A stretch of 46,500 bases of DNA from Lujinxingiaceae bacterium. GTDB taxonomy: Bacteria; Myxococcota_A; Bradymonadia; Bradymonadales; Bradymonadaceae. Shown here piece after piece: positions 17,200-25,142 of the stretch (its first letter is position 1; each line of letters begins with the position of its first letter). Made by a program: the position numbers and the translations under genes. The notes under the pieces were generated by a model. That model did no database searches. It was not told where the DNA came from and worked only from the letters and a program-made list of their open reading frames with translations. The stretch is taken from NCBI GenBank assembly GCA_013697635.1, contig JACCWM010000112.1, positions 1 through 46,500 on the forward strand, in the 5' to 3' direction.

Positions 17200-17755
17200 C
17201 GTCCAACAACTTTTCGATGTTCAATAAAATGGTCAAAGACTCGTCTTCAAAGCGTGCCGCCCGCGCGAAGCTGCGTGTGCGCTTGGAGATCGACTCGGGC
17301 ACATCGTGGGCTTGCACCGCGCTCTGTGGCCACGAATCGAGGCCCTCGACCTGGTCGACGTAGATCCCGACGGTGAACAGCGCAGTCTCCAAAATCACGA
17401 TGCGCGCCGCCGACGGCCCGATCGCCACCGTCGCGTCAAGCCTGTCGAGCTTGAGAAAGCGCCCCAGATCGAGCACGCCGACCACCTGGCGGCGCAGCAC
17501 CATGATGCCCCGAATGTGGGCCGGCGCGCCCGGCAGCGCCGTCAAGCTTACCCGGCCCACGATCTCGCGCACGTGGGCGGCCTCTACGGCGAAGGCGTCT
17601 CCCTCGACGCGAAAGCGCAGCAGGGGTATGCGCGCCTCCGATGAGCCGGCGCTCTCTTCGTCGCTGCCCCAGGAGAGCGAGGCGTCCTCGACTCCGCTCA
17701 ACAGCTCGCCCAACCCCATTTTGCTCTGATCCTTTGTCATGGTCTCGCCGGCCAA
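17183..17755 (-). CDS. cheW: CheW coupling protein
   Basis: The 190-residue protein has an acidic N-terminal lead of about 40 residues, then a CheW domain: LLRFRVEGDAFAVEAAHVREI, the hallmark LPGAPAHIRGIMVLRRQVVGVLDLGRFL (written here in two overlapping blocks: LPGAPAHIRGIM and VVGVLDLGRFL), and VGIYVDQVEGL. It joins receptors to CheA in the signalling array. It is the first gene of the minus-strand chemosensory operon. A second start (MTKDQ, 17740) is possible. A TATAAG box on the minus strand near 17778-17773 could be its -10, but no matching -35 is clear. Confidence 0.88.
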   Translation of the reverse strand: MAGETMTKDQSKMGLGELLSGVEDASLSWGSDEESAGSSEARIPLLRFRVEGDAFAVEAAHVREIVGRVSLTALPGAPAHIRGIMVLRRQVVGVLDLGRFLKLDRLDATVAIGPSAARIVILETALFTVGIYVDQVEGLDSWPQSAVQAHDVPESISKRTRSFARAARFEDESLTILLNIEKLLDDAAVR

Positions 17756-17812
17756 AAAGGTCTAACGGCTATCTTATAGCAATCCGCGCGTTTGGACAGC
17801 TTATCGCCCTAA

Positions 17813-17841
17813 TTGACAGGCTCTCAGCCCGTTTGTACTCT
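17813..17841 (+). promoter_or_regulatory. predicted sigma-70 promoter of the EAL gene
   Basis: TTGACA (17813-17818), 17-base spacer, TACTCT (17836-17841), which matches the -10 consensus at first, second and last bases. A transcript from here would have a leader of about 75 bases before the ATG at 17924. It lies in the intergenic region between divergent cheW and the EAL gene. Confidence 0.45.
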
Positions 17842-17923
17842 CACAACCAGCAAGTCTCAAACGTGAAGCAGTGATCTTTTCTCGTCGTACTGCGATCCAA
17901 CACGTCCATGCTGGAGTATGAAC

Positions 17924-19249
17924 ATGTTGAAGCATGACCCCTTTGAAACCACCGATCAGCTCGAACTCGATGAGCTCTCCGAGGCGGTGCGAGATGAAGA
18001 AGCATTGCTGAGCCGGCCGAGACTGCCTCTTCTGCACGAGGTCGTCGAGGAGCTCGCTGAGCGCATCACGCAACGCGCATGCGTGGGTCTGGTCATTCTC
18101 GATGCAAGCAACCTCGGGCCCTGGGAGCGCCAACATGGCGCCGCGGCCTTCACCCTGGTCATGGGCCGGCTCGCCGAGTTCACCAGCGGCATGCGCGGCA
18201 ACGGAATTCGCCACGACGATCTGGTGTGCATGGAGGCCGCCGCCGGCGATACGCTGCTCATCTTCTTGAGTCAGCCACGCCTGGAGACGGCCGAGTCCGG
18301 CATCACGGTGGATTTTGAGGAGATCGCCTCGCGCCTGAAACGCCAGCTCTTCGAGCCCTTTGTCGACGCCCAGATCATGTACCACCAGGCGCTCGATCTG
18401 GTCGCTCCCGGCAGCGCCCTGATCTTGCACAACGGCTCGGTCGATCCGCGCCGCGAGATCTACCGGGCCGTGCGCCGCGCCCGCGCTGATGCCCAGGTTA
18501 ACTACCTCGGCATGCAGCGGCGCCGAAACCGCGTCGTCGGCCACATGATCGCCCATCGCAAGATTTTGACCGTCTACCAGCCCGTCGTCCGTCTGCCTGA
18601 TCGCCACATGCTCGGCTTCGAGGCCTTGAGCCGCGCCGAGGCCGGTGACGCCGACAAACTCGGCATCCACCTCTTCGTCGCCGCCTCGCGCGCCGAACTC
18701 GAGTGCGAGCTCGACCAGACCTGCCGCTCGCTCTCGATGCACCGTCGCCCCATGCTCGCCACCGACCAGCAACTCTTCGTCAACTGTCTGCCCCCGACCT
18801 TCTACGAGCCGATGCGCGATCTGGAAGTGCTCATCGCCGCCTGGCAGGCCGACGGCCTTCGCCCCGACCAGCTCGTCTTCGAGGTCAACGAGAGCATCAC
18901 CCACGAGCAGGCCGCGCGCATTATGCCGGCGATCCGCGACCTGCGCGCACGCGGCTTCCAATTCGCCCTGGACGACGTCGGCACCGGCGCCGCCAACCTG
19001 CGCCTGCTCGCCGATCTCGAGCCCGAATACATCAAGATGGACATCTCCTTGACCATCGGCATCGCCCAGAGCGTTCGCAAACAAGCCCTGGCCTCCTACC
19101 TGCTCGAGCTCGCCAACCGCAGCAACTCTCGCCTGATTGCCGAGGGCATCGAGACCACCGAAGACCTCGACATGCTCGTCGATCTCGGCATCCACCTCGG
19201 CCAGGGCTATCTTCTCGGCCGCCCGGCGCCGGCCGAACACTGGCTTTGA
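17924..19249 (+). CDS. degenerate-GGDEF plus EAL domain protein (probable c-di-GMP phosphodiesterase)
   Basis: The 441-residue protein has an N-terminal half resembling GGDEF folds (LVILDASNLGPWERQHG), with the active-site loop reading AAGDT instead of GGDEF, so cyclase activity is unlikely. The C-terminal half is an EAL domain with the family's key residues: GFEALSR, FVNCLP, VFEVNES, LDDVGTG, YIKMD, AEGIET and GQGYLLGRP. It should cleave cyclic di-GMP, possibly with the GGDEF-like half sensing GTP. I chose the ATG at 17924 because GGAG lies seven bases before it; the ATG at 17918 would be too close. It is transcribed away from the chemosensory operon, so cyclic di-GMP may be linked to that pathway. 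Confidence 0.88.
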   Translation: MLKHDPFETTDQLELDELSEAVRDEEALLSRPRLPLLHEVVEELAERITQRACVGLVILDASNLGPWERQHGAAAFTLVMGRLAEFTSGMRGNGIRHDDLVCMEAAAGDTLLIFLSQPRLETAESGITVDFEEIASRLKRQLFEPFVDAQIMYHQALDLVAPGSALILHNGSVDPRREIYRAVRRARADAQVNYLGMQRRRNRVVGHMIAHRKILTVYQPVVRLPDRHMLGFEALSRAEAGDADKLGIHLFVAASRAELECELDQTCRSLSMHRRPMLATDQQLFVNCLPPTFYEPMRDLEVLIAAWQADGLRPDQLVFEVNESITHEQAARIMPAIRDLRARGFQFALDDVGTGAANLRLLADLEPEYIKMDISLTIGIAQSVRKQALASYLLELANRSNSRLIAEGIETTEDLDMLVDLGIHLGQGYLLGRPAPAEHWL

Positions 19250-19388
19250 TCGGCCCGTCCCGGTCGATCAGGAAGAGGGCGCGGGCTCGAGCCGTTTACT
19301 TGTAAGCTGTCGCCTCGATGTCTTTACTCGCCGCCTGTTGCGGATAGTCCTTTGTAATCTCGGCATTTTGGTATAAGCAGCAGACCGC

Positions 19389-19408
19389 CGCGGGCCCTCT
19401 GGCCCGCG
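19389..19408. other. GC-rich hairpin upstream of the helicase gene
   Basis: Eight-base arms 19389-19396 and 19401-19408 are perfect complements with a CTCT loop. It sits between the EAL and helicase genes with no T-run after it, so it could be a leader structure or a weak terminator. The rest of the 224-base gap shows nothing else I recognise. Confidence 0.4.
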
Positions 19409-19473
19409 CATCGGCGCGCCGTGCAATGCCGTAGCATCGCGCGCTTTGGGAGAGAACGGCGGAGTCAAAAACG

Positions 19474-21255
19474 ATGTCCGGTGGTAGTGAAGAACAACAG
19501 TACGAGACGTTCGAATCGTTGGGCCTGAGCGCGCCCATTTTGCAGGCGCTGATCGATGCAGGCTACGAGAGCCCGACGCCGATTCAGCAAAAGACCATTC
19601 CGTCGCTGCTCGGGGGCCGAGATCTGGTGGGCCGTGCGCAGACGGGCACGGGCAAGACGGCGGCGTTTTCGATCCCGCTGCTCGAGGCGCTCGATCCCGA
19701 CAACAAGGCCGTGCAGGCGATCGTGCTCACGCCCACGCGCGAGCTGGCCATTCAGGTGGCCGAGTCGCTCGAGACCTATTCGCGCCACCTCAAGCGCATC
19801 AGCGTGCTGCCCGTCTACGGCGGCCAGCACATCGGCGTGCAGCTCACTCGCCTTCGCCGCGACGTGCATATCGTCGTCGGCACGCCGGGCCGGGTGATGG
19901 ATCACCTGCGCCGGGGCACGCTCAAGCTCGATCACGTCAAGATGCTCGTGCTCGACGAGGCCGACGAGATGTTGCGCATGGGCTTTATCGACGACGTCGA
20001 ATGGATTTTGGACAAGACCCCGGCCGAGCGCCAGACGGCGCTGTTCTCGGCGACGATGCCGCCCGAGATCATGCGCATCGCCAAGCGCCACCTCAAAGAT
20101 CCGGTCAACGTCGAGATATCCCAGACCACCGTGGCCGCCATCGAGCAGCGCTTCATTCGCCTGGCACCGCGCCAGAAATTCGACACGCTTCGGCGCATCC
20201 TCGAGAGCGAACCGCGCGACGGCGTGCTCGTCTTTGCCCGAACCCGCGCCGACGCCGCAGAACTGACCACCCAGCTTGGAAACCACGGATTTGCCGCCGA
20301 GTCTTTGCACGGCGACATGAGCCAGCAACAGCGTGAGCATGTCACGGGCCGCTTCAAGGAGGGCCGCGTCGACATCGTCGTGGGCACCGACGTGGCCGCG
20401 CGCGGCCTCGACGTCGACCACATCACCCACGTGATCAACTACGAGATCCCCAACGACACCGACACCTACGTGCACCGCATCGGTCGCACCGGGCGTGCCG
20501 GGCGAAGCGGCGTGGCGATTCTCTTCGTCACCGCGCGCGAGATGCGCATGGTCAACCAGATCGAGCGGGCCACACGCCAGACGATCAAGCCCATGCAGAT
20601 CCCGACCAACGCCGATATTGAGACGCGGCGCATCGAGCACATCAAGGAGCGCATCCGCAAGGCGCTGGCCGACGAGAAGATGGAGTTTCAATACCGCGTG
20701 GTCAAAGAACTCGCCGCCGAGGGGATTCACATGACCGAGATCGCCGCTGCTGCGGCCTTCCTGGCCGAAGGTGGCAAGAAGAAGGCCTTTGACGCCGAGC
20801 CGGCCTTTGTGCCGGAGTTTCGCGAGAGTCGCGGCGAGCGCCCGGATCGTGGCGATCGCCCCGATCGCAAAGATCGCCCGAGCTCGAGCAAGCGCCGCCG
20901 TGACAGCTCCGAGATCGAGGCCGGCATGGTGCGCCTCTTTGTCGCCGGCGGCGCCAAAGACGGCTTTCGCCCCTCCGATCTCGTCGGCGCCATCGCCTCC
21001 GAGGCCAAAATCCCCGGCCACGCGATCGGCTCGATCACGATCGGCGAGCGCGCAACGCTCGTTGAGCTGCCCGCGGAGTTCGAGGCCAAGGTGATCGATT
21101 CGATGAAGGACGCCCAGATTCGCGGCCGCAACGTCGAAGTGCGAAAGGCCACCGCGTCCGACGACGTCACCCCCAGCGCCGCGGGACGCCCGGTTCGCCC
21201 TGGCAAGCCCGCCGGCGCCGCGCGCAAGCCCGGCCCCAAGTTCAAGAAGAAGTAG
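19474..21255 (+). CDS. deaD: DEAD-box ATP-dependent RNA helicase (DeaD/CsdA type)
   Basis: The 593-residue protein carries all DEAD-box motifs in order: Q motif (PTPIQQ), Walker A AQTGTGKT with K61, PTRELAIQ, DEAD at 161-164, SAT at 192-194, then ARGLDV and HRIGRTGRAG in the second RecA-like domain. A basic low-complexity stretch (about 450-480, RGERPDRGDRPDRKDR) leads to a DbpA-type RNA-binding domain (about 484-560; VRLFVAGGAKDGFRPSDLVG) and a Lys/Arg/Pro tail. This layout fits DeaD/CsdA, which unwinds RNA in ribosome assembly and in mRNA handling at low temperature. GGAG precedes the ATG by nine bases. Nothing in the leader identifies a cold-shock box. Confidence 0.93.
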   Translation: MSGGSEEQQYETFESLGLSAPILQALIDAGYESPTPIQQKTIPSLLGGRDLVGRAQTGTGKTAAFSIPLLEALDPDNKAVQAIVLTPTRELAIQVAESLETYSRHLKRISVLPVYGGQHIGVQLTRLRRDVHIVVGTPGRVMDHLRRGTLKLDHVKMLVLDEADEMLRMGFIDDVEWILDKTPAERQTALFSATMPPEIMRIAKRHLKDPVNVEISQTTVAAIEQRFIRLAPRQKFDTLRRILESEPRDGVLVFARTRADAAELTTQLGNHGFAAESLHGDMSQQQREHVTGRFKEGRVDIVVGTDVAARGLDVDHITHVINYEIPNDTDTYVHRIGRTGRAGRSGVAILFVTAREMRMVNQIERATRQTIKPMQIPTNADIETRRIEHIKERIRKALADEKMEFQYRVVKELAAEGIHMTEIAAAAAFLAEGGKKKAFDAEPAFVPEFRESRGERPDRGDRPDRKDRPSSSKRRRDSSEIEAGMVRLFVAGGAKDGFRPSDLVGAIASEAKIPGHAIGSITIGERATLVELPAEFEAKVIDSMKDAQIRGRNVEVRKATASDDVTPSAAGRPVRPGKPAGAARKPGPKFKKK

Positions 21256-21263
21256 GGTGTCTG

Positions 21264-21283
21264 CCTCCCCACTGGTGGGGAGG
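21264..21283. repeat. palindromic hairpin just after the helicase gene
   Basis: Nine-base arms 21264-21272 and 21275-21283 are perfect complements with a TG loop, nine bases past the helicase stop; the right arm is followed by ATCAAGGAGGGGC. The form resembles intergenic CCTCCCC...GGGGAGG palindromes that occur in many copies in some proteobacteria. It could also act as a terminator, though no T-run follows. Confidence 0.45.
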
Positions 21284-21326
21284 ATCAAGGAGGGGCGCAG
21301 CAGCCACGCTCAACCCGCGCTCACGA

Positions 21327-21370
21327 TTGACCTTGCGGGCGCGATGCGACATCTTCGAGGACTCGAAGAT
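21327..21370 (+). promoter_or_regulatory. possible promoter overlapped by a 20-bp palindrome (operator-like)
   Basis: TTGACC (21327-21332), 17-base spacer, CATCTT (21350-21355) gives a weak promoter match. The near -10 region lies within a dyad with perfect nine-base arms (21351-21359, 21362-21370) and a two-base centre, ending 30 bases before the acyltransferase start. Its placement suggests a repressor site or leader hairpin. No regulator gene is adjacent. Confidence 0.35.
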
Positions 21371-21400
21371 TGGGACAACTTTGCACGGAGGATCAAGCTC

Positions 21401-22237
21401 ATGAGTCTGCGCCGAAAGCTCGCCATCGCCACCTGGTCTGAGCCCCGTGAGGGCAACATCTACGGTAAGATGACCGTCGATATGACCGAAGCCCAACGCT
21501 ACATCGAGCATGTGCGCGAGACCACCGGCGAGAAGGTGACGATCACTCATCTCGTCGGGCGCGCTGCGGCCGAGGGTCTGGCTCATGCCCCCACGCTCAA
21601 TGGGCGCATCGTCTTTGATCGCTTCATCCCCTTTGAGACCGTCGACGTTGCCTTCTTGGTCGCGCTCGAGGGCGGCAGCGATCTGGGCAAGGTCAAGGTC
21701 GAGCGCGTCAACGAGAAGTCGGTCGCCGAGCTGGCCGTCGAACTCGGCGCCCACGGGCGCAAGCTTCGCGATGGCAAGGACGAGGCTTTCGAGAAATCCA
21801 AGGGCGCGCTCAAGTTGATGCCGCGCTGGCTGCTTCGCCGCTTTCTGTGGCTGGTCGGCTTTTTAAGCAGTGGGCTGGGCCTCAACCTCAAGGGCCTGGG
21901 CCTCGAGCCCTTTCCCTTTGGCTCGTGCATCGTCACCAGCGTGGGCATGCTCGGCCTCGACGAGGGCTTTGCCCCGCCCACACCCTTTGCGCGCGTGCCG
22001 ATCTATCTGCTCGTCGGCGCGATCCGCCCGCAGCCGGCGGTCGTCGACGGCCAGGTCGTTGTGCGTGATCAGGTCACGATCACGGCCACCGTCGACCATC
22101 GCTTCGTCGATGGCTACCAGCTCGGCACGCTGGCCAAGATCTTCAAAGACGTGCTGCTCAACCCCTGGCAGCTCGACGCCAAGGCGCTGCCCGCGCCGGG
22201 TGCCGCGATAGCAGCGCCCCAGGAAGTCTCGGCGTGA
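21401..22237 (+). CDS. stand-alone E2-type acyltransferase domain protein (no lipoyl domain)
   Basis: The 278-residue protein matches the catalytic domain of 2-oxoacid dehydrogenase E2 subunits. It has the C-terminal active-site motif DHRFVDG (H233, D237) followed by GTLAKIFKDVLLNP, and the internal ITHLVGRAAAEGL and VDVAFLVALEGG. There is no lipoyl domain or peripheral-subunit-binding domain, so it cannot act as a normal E2. A hydrophobic stretch (LLRRFLWLVGFLSSGLG, about residues 145-165) may associate with the membrane. I chose the ATG at 21401 because GGAGG lies nine bases upstream. The stop overlaps the GTG of the next gene (GTGA), so the two are translationally coupled. It may transfer an acyl group from CoA to an unknown acceptor. 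Confidence 0.75.
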   Translation: MSLRRKLAIATWSEPREGNIYGKMTVDMTEAQRYIEHVRETTGEKVTITHLVGRAAAEGLAHAPTLNGRIVFDRFIPFETVDVAFLVALEGGSDLGKVKVERVNEKSVAELAVELGAHGRKLRDGKDEAFEKSKGALKLMPRWLLRRFLWLVGFLSSGLGLNLKGLGLEPFPFGSCIVTSVGMLGLDEGFAPPTPFARVPIYLLVGAIRPQPAVVDGQVVVRDQVTITATVDHRFVDGYQLGTLAKIFKDVLLNPWQLDAKALPAPGAAIAAPQEVSA

Positions 22238-23712
22238 GGGTTTGGGCCGCCTTTGTAGTCGTTGCAATCGCGCTGCTGCTGGTCGCGCCCTTGTCCGCTT
22301 ACTCCCAGGTGAGCGGCCTGGGCGCGCGCCCCGATATCAGCCCGGCTGGCTACCTGCTCGACGCCCGGCTCTCGTTGCAATCATCGGCAAGCGCGCTTGG
22401 CGCGCTCGAGCCGCAAACCGGTCTCTCCGCGGGCCTCGAGGCCCAGGCCTGGCTTCGCCACACCACACGCTCGCTGGCCCTATCCGACGAGAACTCGCCC
22501 GATGCGCCGAGCTTTTCGCTCAACGTCTGGCCGTTTTTGGGCACGACCTGGGGCGTGTGGGCCGCCGCCAGCCTCGATGTCAACGGCTGGCTGTGCATGG
22601 GCTGCGGTGCGCCGGCCACCGAGCAGAGCGCGCTCAGCAGCGACGCTCAGGCCGGAGGCTGGGTGCTCCTGCAAAGCGGCATCCTCGATCTCAAGTTGCG
22701 CTCGACCTACAACCAGCCGGTCTCGTTTTCGAGCCGCTTCTGGCGCTCGCGGCGCGGCGTCTTGACGATGGGCTATGGCATCTCCATCCCCGCCGTCGTG
22801 CGCTTTTGGGATGAGAGCGGCTGGTACGTCGCCGTCCAGAGCGTTGAGGTTTTTGTCGACGAGCTGGTCGACGCGCGCCCCGGACCAAACAACACGCGCA
22901 GTTTTGCCCATCTGGGCCGCGACGTGCTCGTCCAGGCGCGCGTCGTCGAGTATTTTCACCCGCGCGAGTACTCGCCGCTCTCGGTGAGCGTGATCGCCGT
23001 CGCCGTTGAGTCGCACGCCACCCCGGCGCCGACAGGCGGCGACGGGCTACGCGCCGAGGACGCGAGCGTAGCCATCGCCATCGACATGATCGACATCCGC
23101 GGCATCAGCGCGAGCGCCGGCGAGCGCACCCTCGATCTGTCGCTGGGCTTTAGCTGGCTCGAGCCGGTGCAGCGACGCAGTGGCGAGGCCTCGTCCGATG
23201 GCCAGAGCAGCGCCGAGCAGATCAGCATGGCGTTTCGGGGCTGGCTGGGCTACGGCCGCCAGCGCCACTTGCAGCTCGACGCGCACTGGGCGCCGCTTGA
23301 GCGACATACGCCGCTGCAGACCACGAGCTACGCCTTTGGAATCGGCACCTTTCACCGCCTCGACCCAAGCGGCCTGGGCGTCGATTTTGGCGGCCAAGCG
23401 CGCGGCGAGCTGGCCTTTGCGCTCAGCGCGCCGTGGTCAGGCCATTTTGCCGCCACGGGCGTGCTCGCAGACCGCGTCCAGGTCAGCCGGCTGGCAGCGC
23501 CGGCAAGCGTTGCGCCCATAGGCACGCGCCTTTGGATGGGCAGACTCCAGGCCGGCGTTGCGCGCCCCGTCGCCTTTGACTACCTGCTCAGCCTCGATCT
23601 CTGGTCGGAGCGCTCCGATCGCGAAGACCCGCGACGCCTGCACGCGCTGCAAAGCTATGCGCCAAGCTGGGATTTCGGCGTCGAGCTCAGCCTGGTCGGC
23701 CAGCTACTCTAA
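22234..23712 (+). CDS. probable outer-membrane beta-barrel or secreted beta-rich protein
   Basis: The 492-residue protein starts at a GTG that overlaps the acyltransferase stop. The signal peptide (MRVWAAFVVVAIALLLV, cleavage near SAYSQ) has no lipobox. The mature part is rich in alternating polar/hydrophobic stretches with aromatic residues at their ends (WGVWAAASLDVNGWL, YVAVQSVEVFV, ARGELAFAL), and ends in a strand finishing VGQLL. Together these suggest an outer-membrane barrel. No known family motif is visible. The coupling suggests that the acyltransferase and this protein act in one process, perhaps envelope modification. Confidence 0.55.
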   Translation: MRVWAAFVVVAIALLLVAPLSAYSQVSGLGARPDISPAGYLLDARLSLQSSASALGALEPQTGLSAGLEAQAWLRHTTRSLALSDENSPDAPSFSLNVWPFLGTTWGVWAAASLDVNGWLCMGCGAPATEQSALSSDAQAGGWVLLQSGILDLKLRSTYNQPVSFSSRFWRSRRGVLTMGYGISIPAVVRFWDESGWYVAVQSVEVFVDELVDARPGPNNTRSFAHLGRDVLVQARVVEYFHPREYSPLSVSVIAVAVESHATPAPTGGDGLRAEDASVAIAIDMIDIRGISASAGERTLDLSLGFSWLEPVQRRSGEASSDGQSSAEQISMAFRGWLGYGRQRHLQLDAHWAPLERHTPLQTTSYAFGIGTFHRLDPSGLGVDFGGQARGELAFALSAPWSGHFAATGVLADRVQVSRLAAPASVAPIGTRLWMGRLQAGVARPVAFDYLLSLDLWSERSDREDPRRLHALQSYAPSWDFGVELSLVGQLL

Positions 23713-23798
23713 CGGCGCGCTTGTAACTGACATAGTTGCACGTAGCTTCGGACTCTGGAGCGCGCGCTCCGCCCGGCTGCCCATGAAGAGGTGTGAAC

Positions 23799-24614
23799 AT
23801 GGCAAAAGTTCCCATGATTGGCTTGTTGACCGACTTTGGAATCGACGATGCTTATGTGGGCATCCTCAAGTGCGTGATCCTCGACATCTGTCCGGCCGTT
23901 CCCGTCGTCGATCTCTGCCACGCGATCGCTGGCCAAAACATCCTCTCGGGCGCCTACCTGCTGGGCACGACGGCCTCCTACCTGCCTCACGGCGCGGTGG
24001 TCGTGGCCGTGGTCGACCCTGGCGTAGGCACGGCCCGGCGCGCGGTGGCCGTGCGCACCGAGCGCGGCATCCTGGTCGGCCCGGACAACGGCTTGTTCTC
24101 CTTTGTCCTTCGCCACCACCCCGCGCACGAGGTCTTTGAGCTGACCAATGCGGCCTATCACCTCGAGGCCGTGAGCGCGACCTTTCACGGGCGCGACATC
24201 TTTGCGCCCGTGGCCGCCCACCTGGCCTGCGGAATCGAGATCGAGGCTATCGGGACGCGTTGCAGCTCCGACAGCCTGGTGTATCTGGCCAACACCGATC
24301 CGATCTTTCACGACGAGGAGATCGAGGCCAACGTGATCCACATCGACCGTTTTGGCAACGTGATCACCAACCTCACCTTTGCCGCCTACAGGGCCTGGGA
24401 GGGCGACGTGGCCACCAAGGCGACCATTGAGCTCGAAGAGTATGAGGAGGATGTGCCGATCTATCGCTCATTTGGCGAGGTACCCGTGCGTGCACCGCTG
24501 GCCTTCTGGGGCAGCGGCGGCCACCTTGAGCTCGCCGTGCGCGAGGGCAGCGCGGCGAGCGTCTTCGGCCTCGGCCAGGAGTCCTCGCTCGTGGTCAAGA
24601 AGCGATCGAGCTAG
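23799..24614 (+). CDS. SAM hydroxide adenosyltransferase (DUF62 family SAM hydrolase)
   Basis: The 271-residue protein has the DUF62 signatures: LLTDFGIDDAYVG near the N-terminus, VVDPGVGTARR, GPDNGLFS, TFHGRDIFAPVAAHL and IDRFGNVITN. The Asp-Arg-His triad of the family appears as D73, R80 and H130. These enzymes cleave S-adenosylmethionine to adenosine and methionine using water; the related fluorinase and chlorinase need a specific loop that I do not see here. I preferred the ATG at 23799 (AGAGG seven bases upstream) over a GTG at 23793. It stands alone, 86 bases after the barrel gene, and converges on a small membrane protein gene. Confidence 0.9.
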   Translation: MAKVPMIGLLTDFGIDDAYVGILKCVILDICPAVPVVDLCHAIAGQNILSGAYLLGTTASYLPHGAVVVAVVDPGVGTARRAVAVRTERGILVGPDNGLFSFVLRHHPAHEVFELTNAAYHLEAVSATFHGRDIFAPVAAHLACGIEIEAIGTRCSSDSLVYLANTDPIFHDEEIEANVIHIDRFGNVITNLTFAAYRAWEGDVATKATIELEEYEEDVPIYRSFGEVPVRAPLAFWGSGGHLELAVREGSAASVFGLGQESSLVVKKRSS

Positions 24615-24624
24615 GACGAGCGGT

Positions 24625-24653
24625 CAGCAGCGCTCTCAGCGGGGGCGCTGCTG
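24625..24653. terminator. hairpin between convergent genes, terminator-like
   Basis: Nine-base arms 24625-24633 and 24645-24653 are perfect complements with an eleven-base loop, between the plus-strand stop at 24614 and overlapping the minus-strand stop at 24636. No T-run follows, so intrinsic termination is not assured. Confidence 0.35.
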
Positions 24654-25058
24654 GTGCCAGGCGCGCGCGGCGAAGGCCGTGTGCAGCACCAGCGGCGTGG
24701 TCAGGATCAGCGCCAGGGTCATGCCTGAGCTTCCAAGGCCATAGGGCATGACAGCGAGCACCGCGAACGATACGACGACCGCCACCGTCATGCCCCAAAG
24801 CGCCACGGCCCAGAGCCTGAGCAACCAGAACTTCGGCCGCGGGATGACCACGTCGAAACAGCGCTCGGTCAGCTTCCAGGCGCCCGCACTGACCAGTGTC
24901 TGCACGGCGCCGATCAGCAAAGCGGCACCGACAAAGGTGACGAAGAACCACACCCCAAACCACGGGCCGGCGTCGTGCATGCAGGCAAAAGCCGCAGCCG
25001 GGGCGATCGTCATCAAGGAAAAGATGGCTGCAAAAAGGTGGGCGCGTCGCATGGACAT
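24636..25058 (-). CDS. small integral membrane protein, unknown function
   Basis: The 140-residue protein has an N-terminal signal-like segment (HLFAAIFSLMTIAPAAAFA) and three further hydrophobic helices (about 33-55, 76-100, 110-128), with Arg/Lys-rich ends. It is not a family I recognise. Start choice is uncertain: M1 at 25058 or M3 at 25052; no strong ribosome site is present. It lies 84 bases downstream of msrA on the same strand and could share its transcript. Confidence 0.55.
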   Translation of the reverse strand: MSMRRAHLFAAIFSLMTIAPAAAFACMHDAGPWFGVWFFVTFVGAALLIGAVQTLVSAGAWKLTERCFDVVIPRPKFWLLRLWAVALWGMTVAVVVSFAVLAVMPYGLGSSGMTLALILTTPLVLHTAFAARAWHQQRPR

Positions 25059-25142
25059 GGAAGGGGCCTATGAGAGAAGGGGCTTCTGTGAGTGACATCT
25101 ATTTCAACCACAGCACTTCGGCGCCCTATTCCAGACAATCTT

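Noticed and set aside
17801-19240. 479-residue minus-strand frame
   Set aside because: Antisense to the EAL gene, which has clear catalytic motifs.
19465-21288. 607-residue minus-strand frame
   Set aside because: Antisense to the RNA helicase gene with all DEAD motifs.
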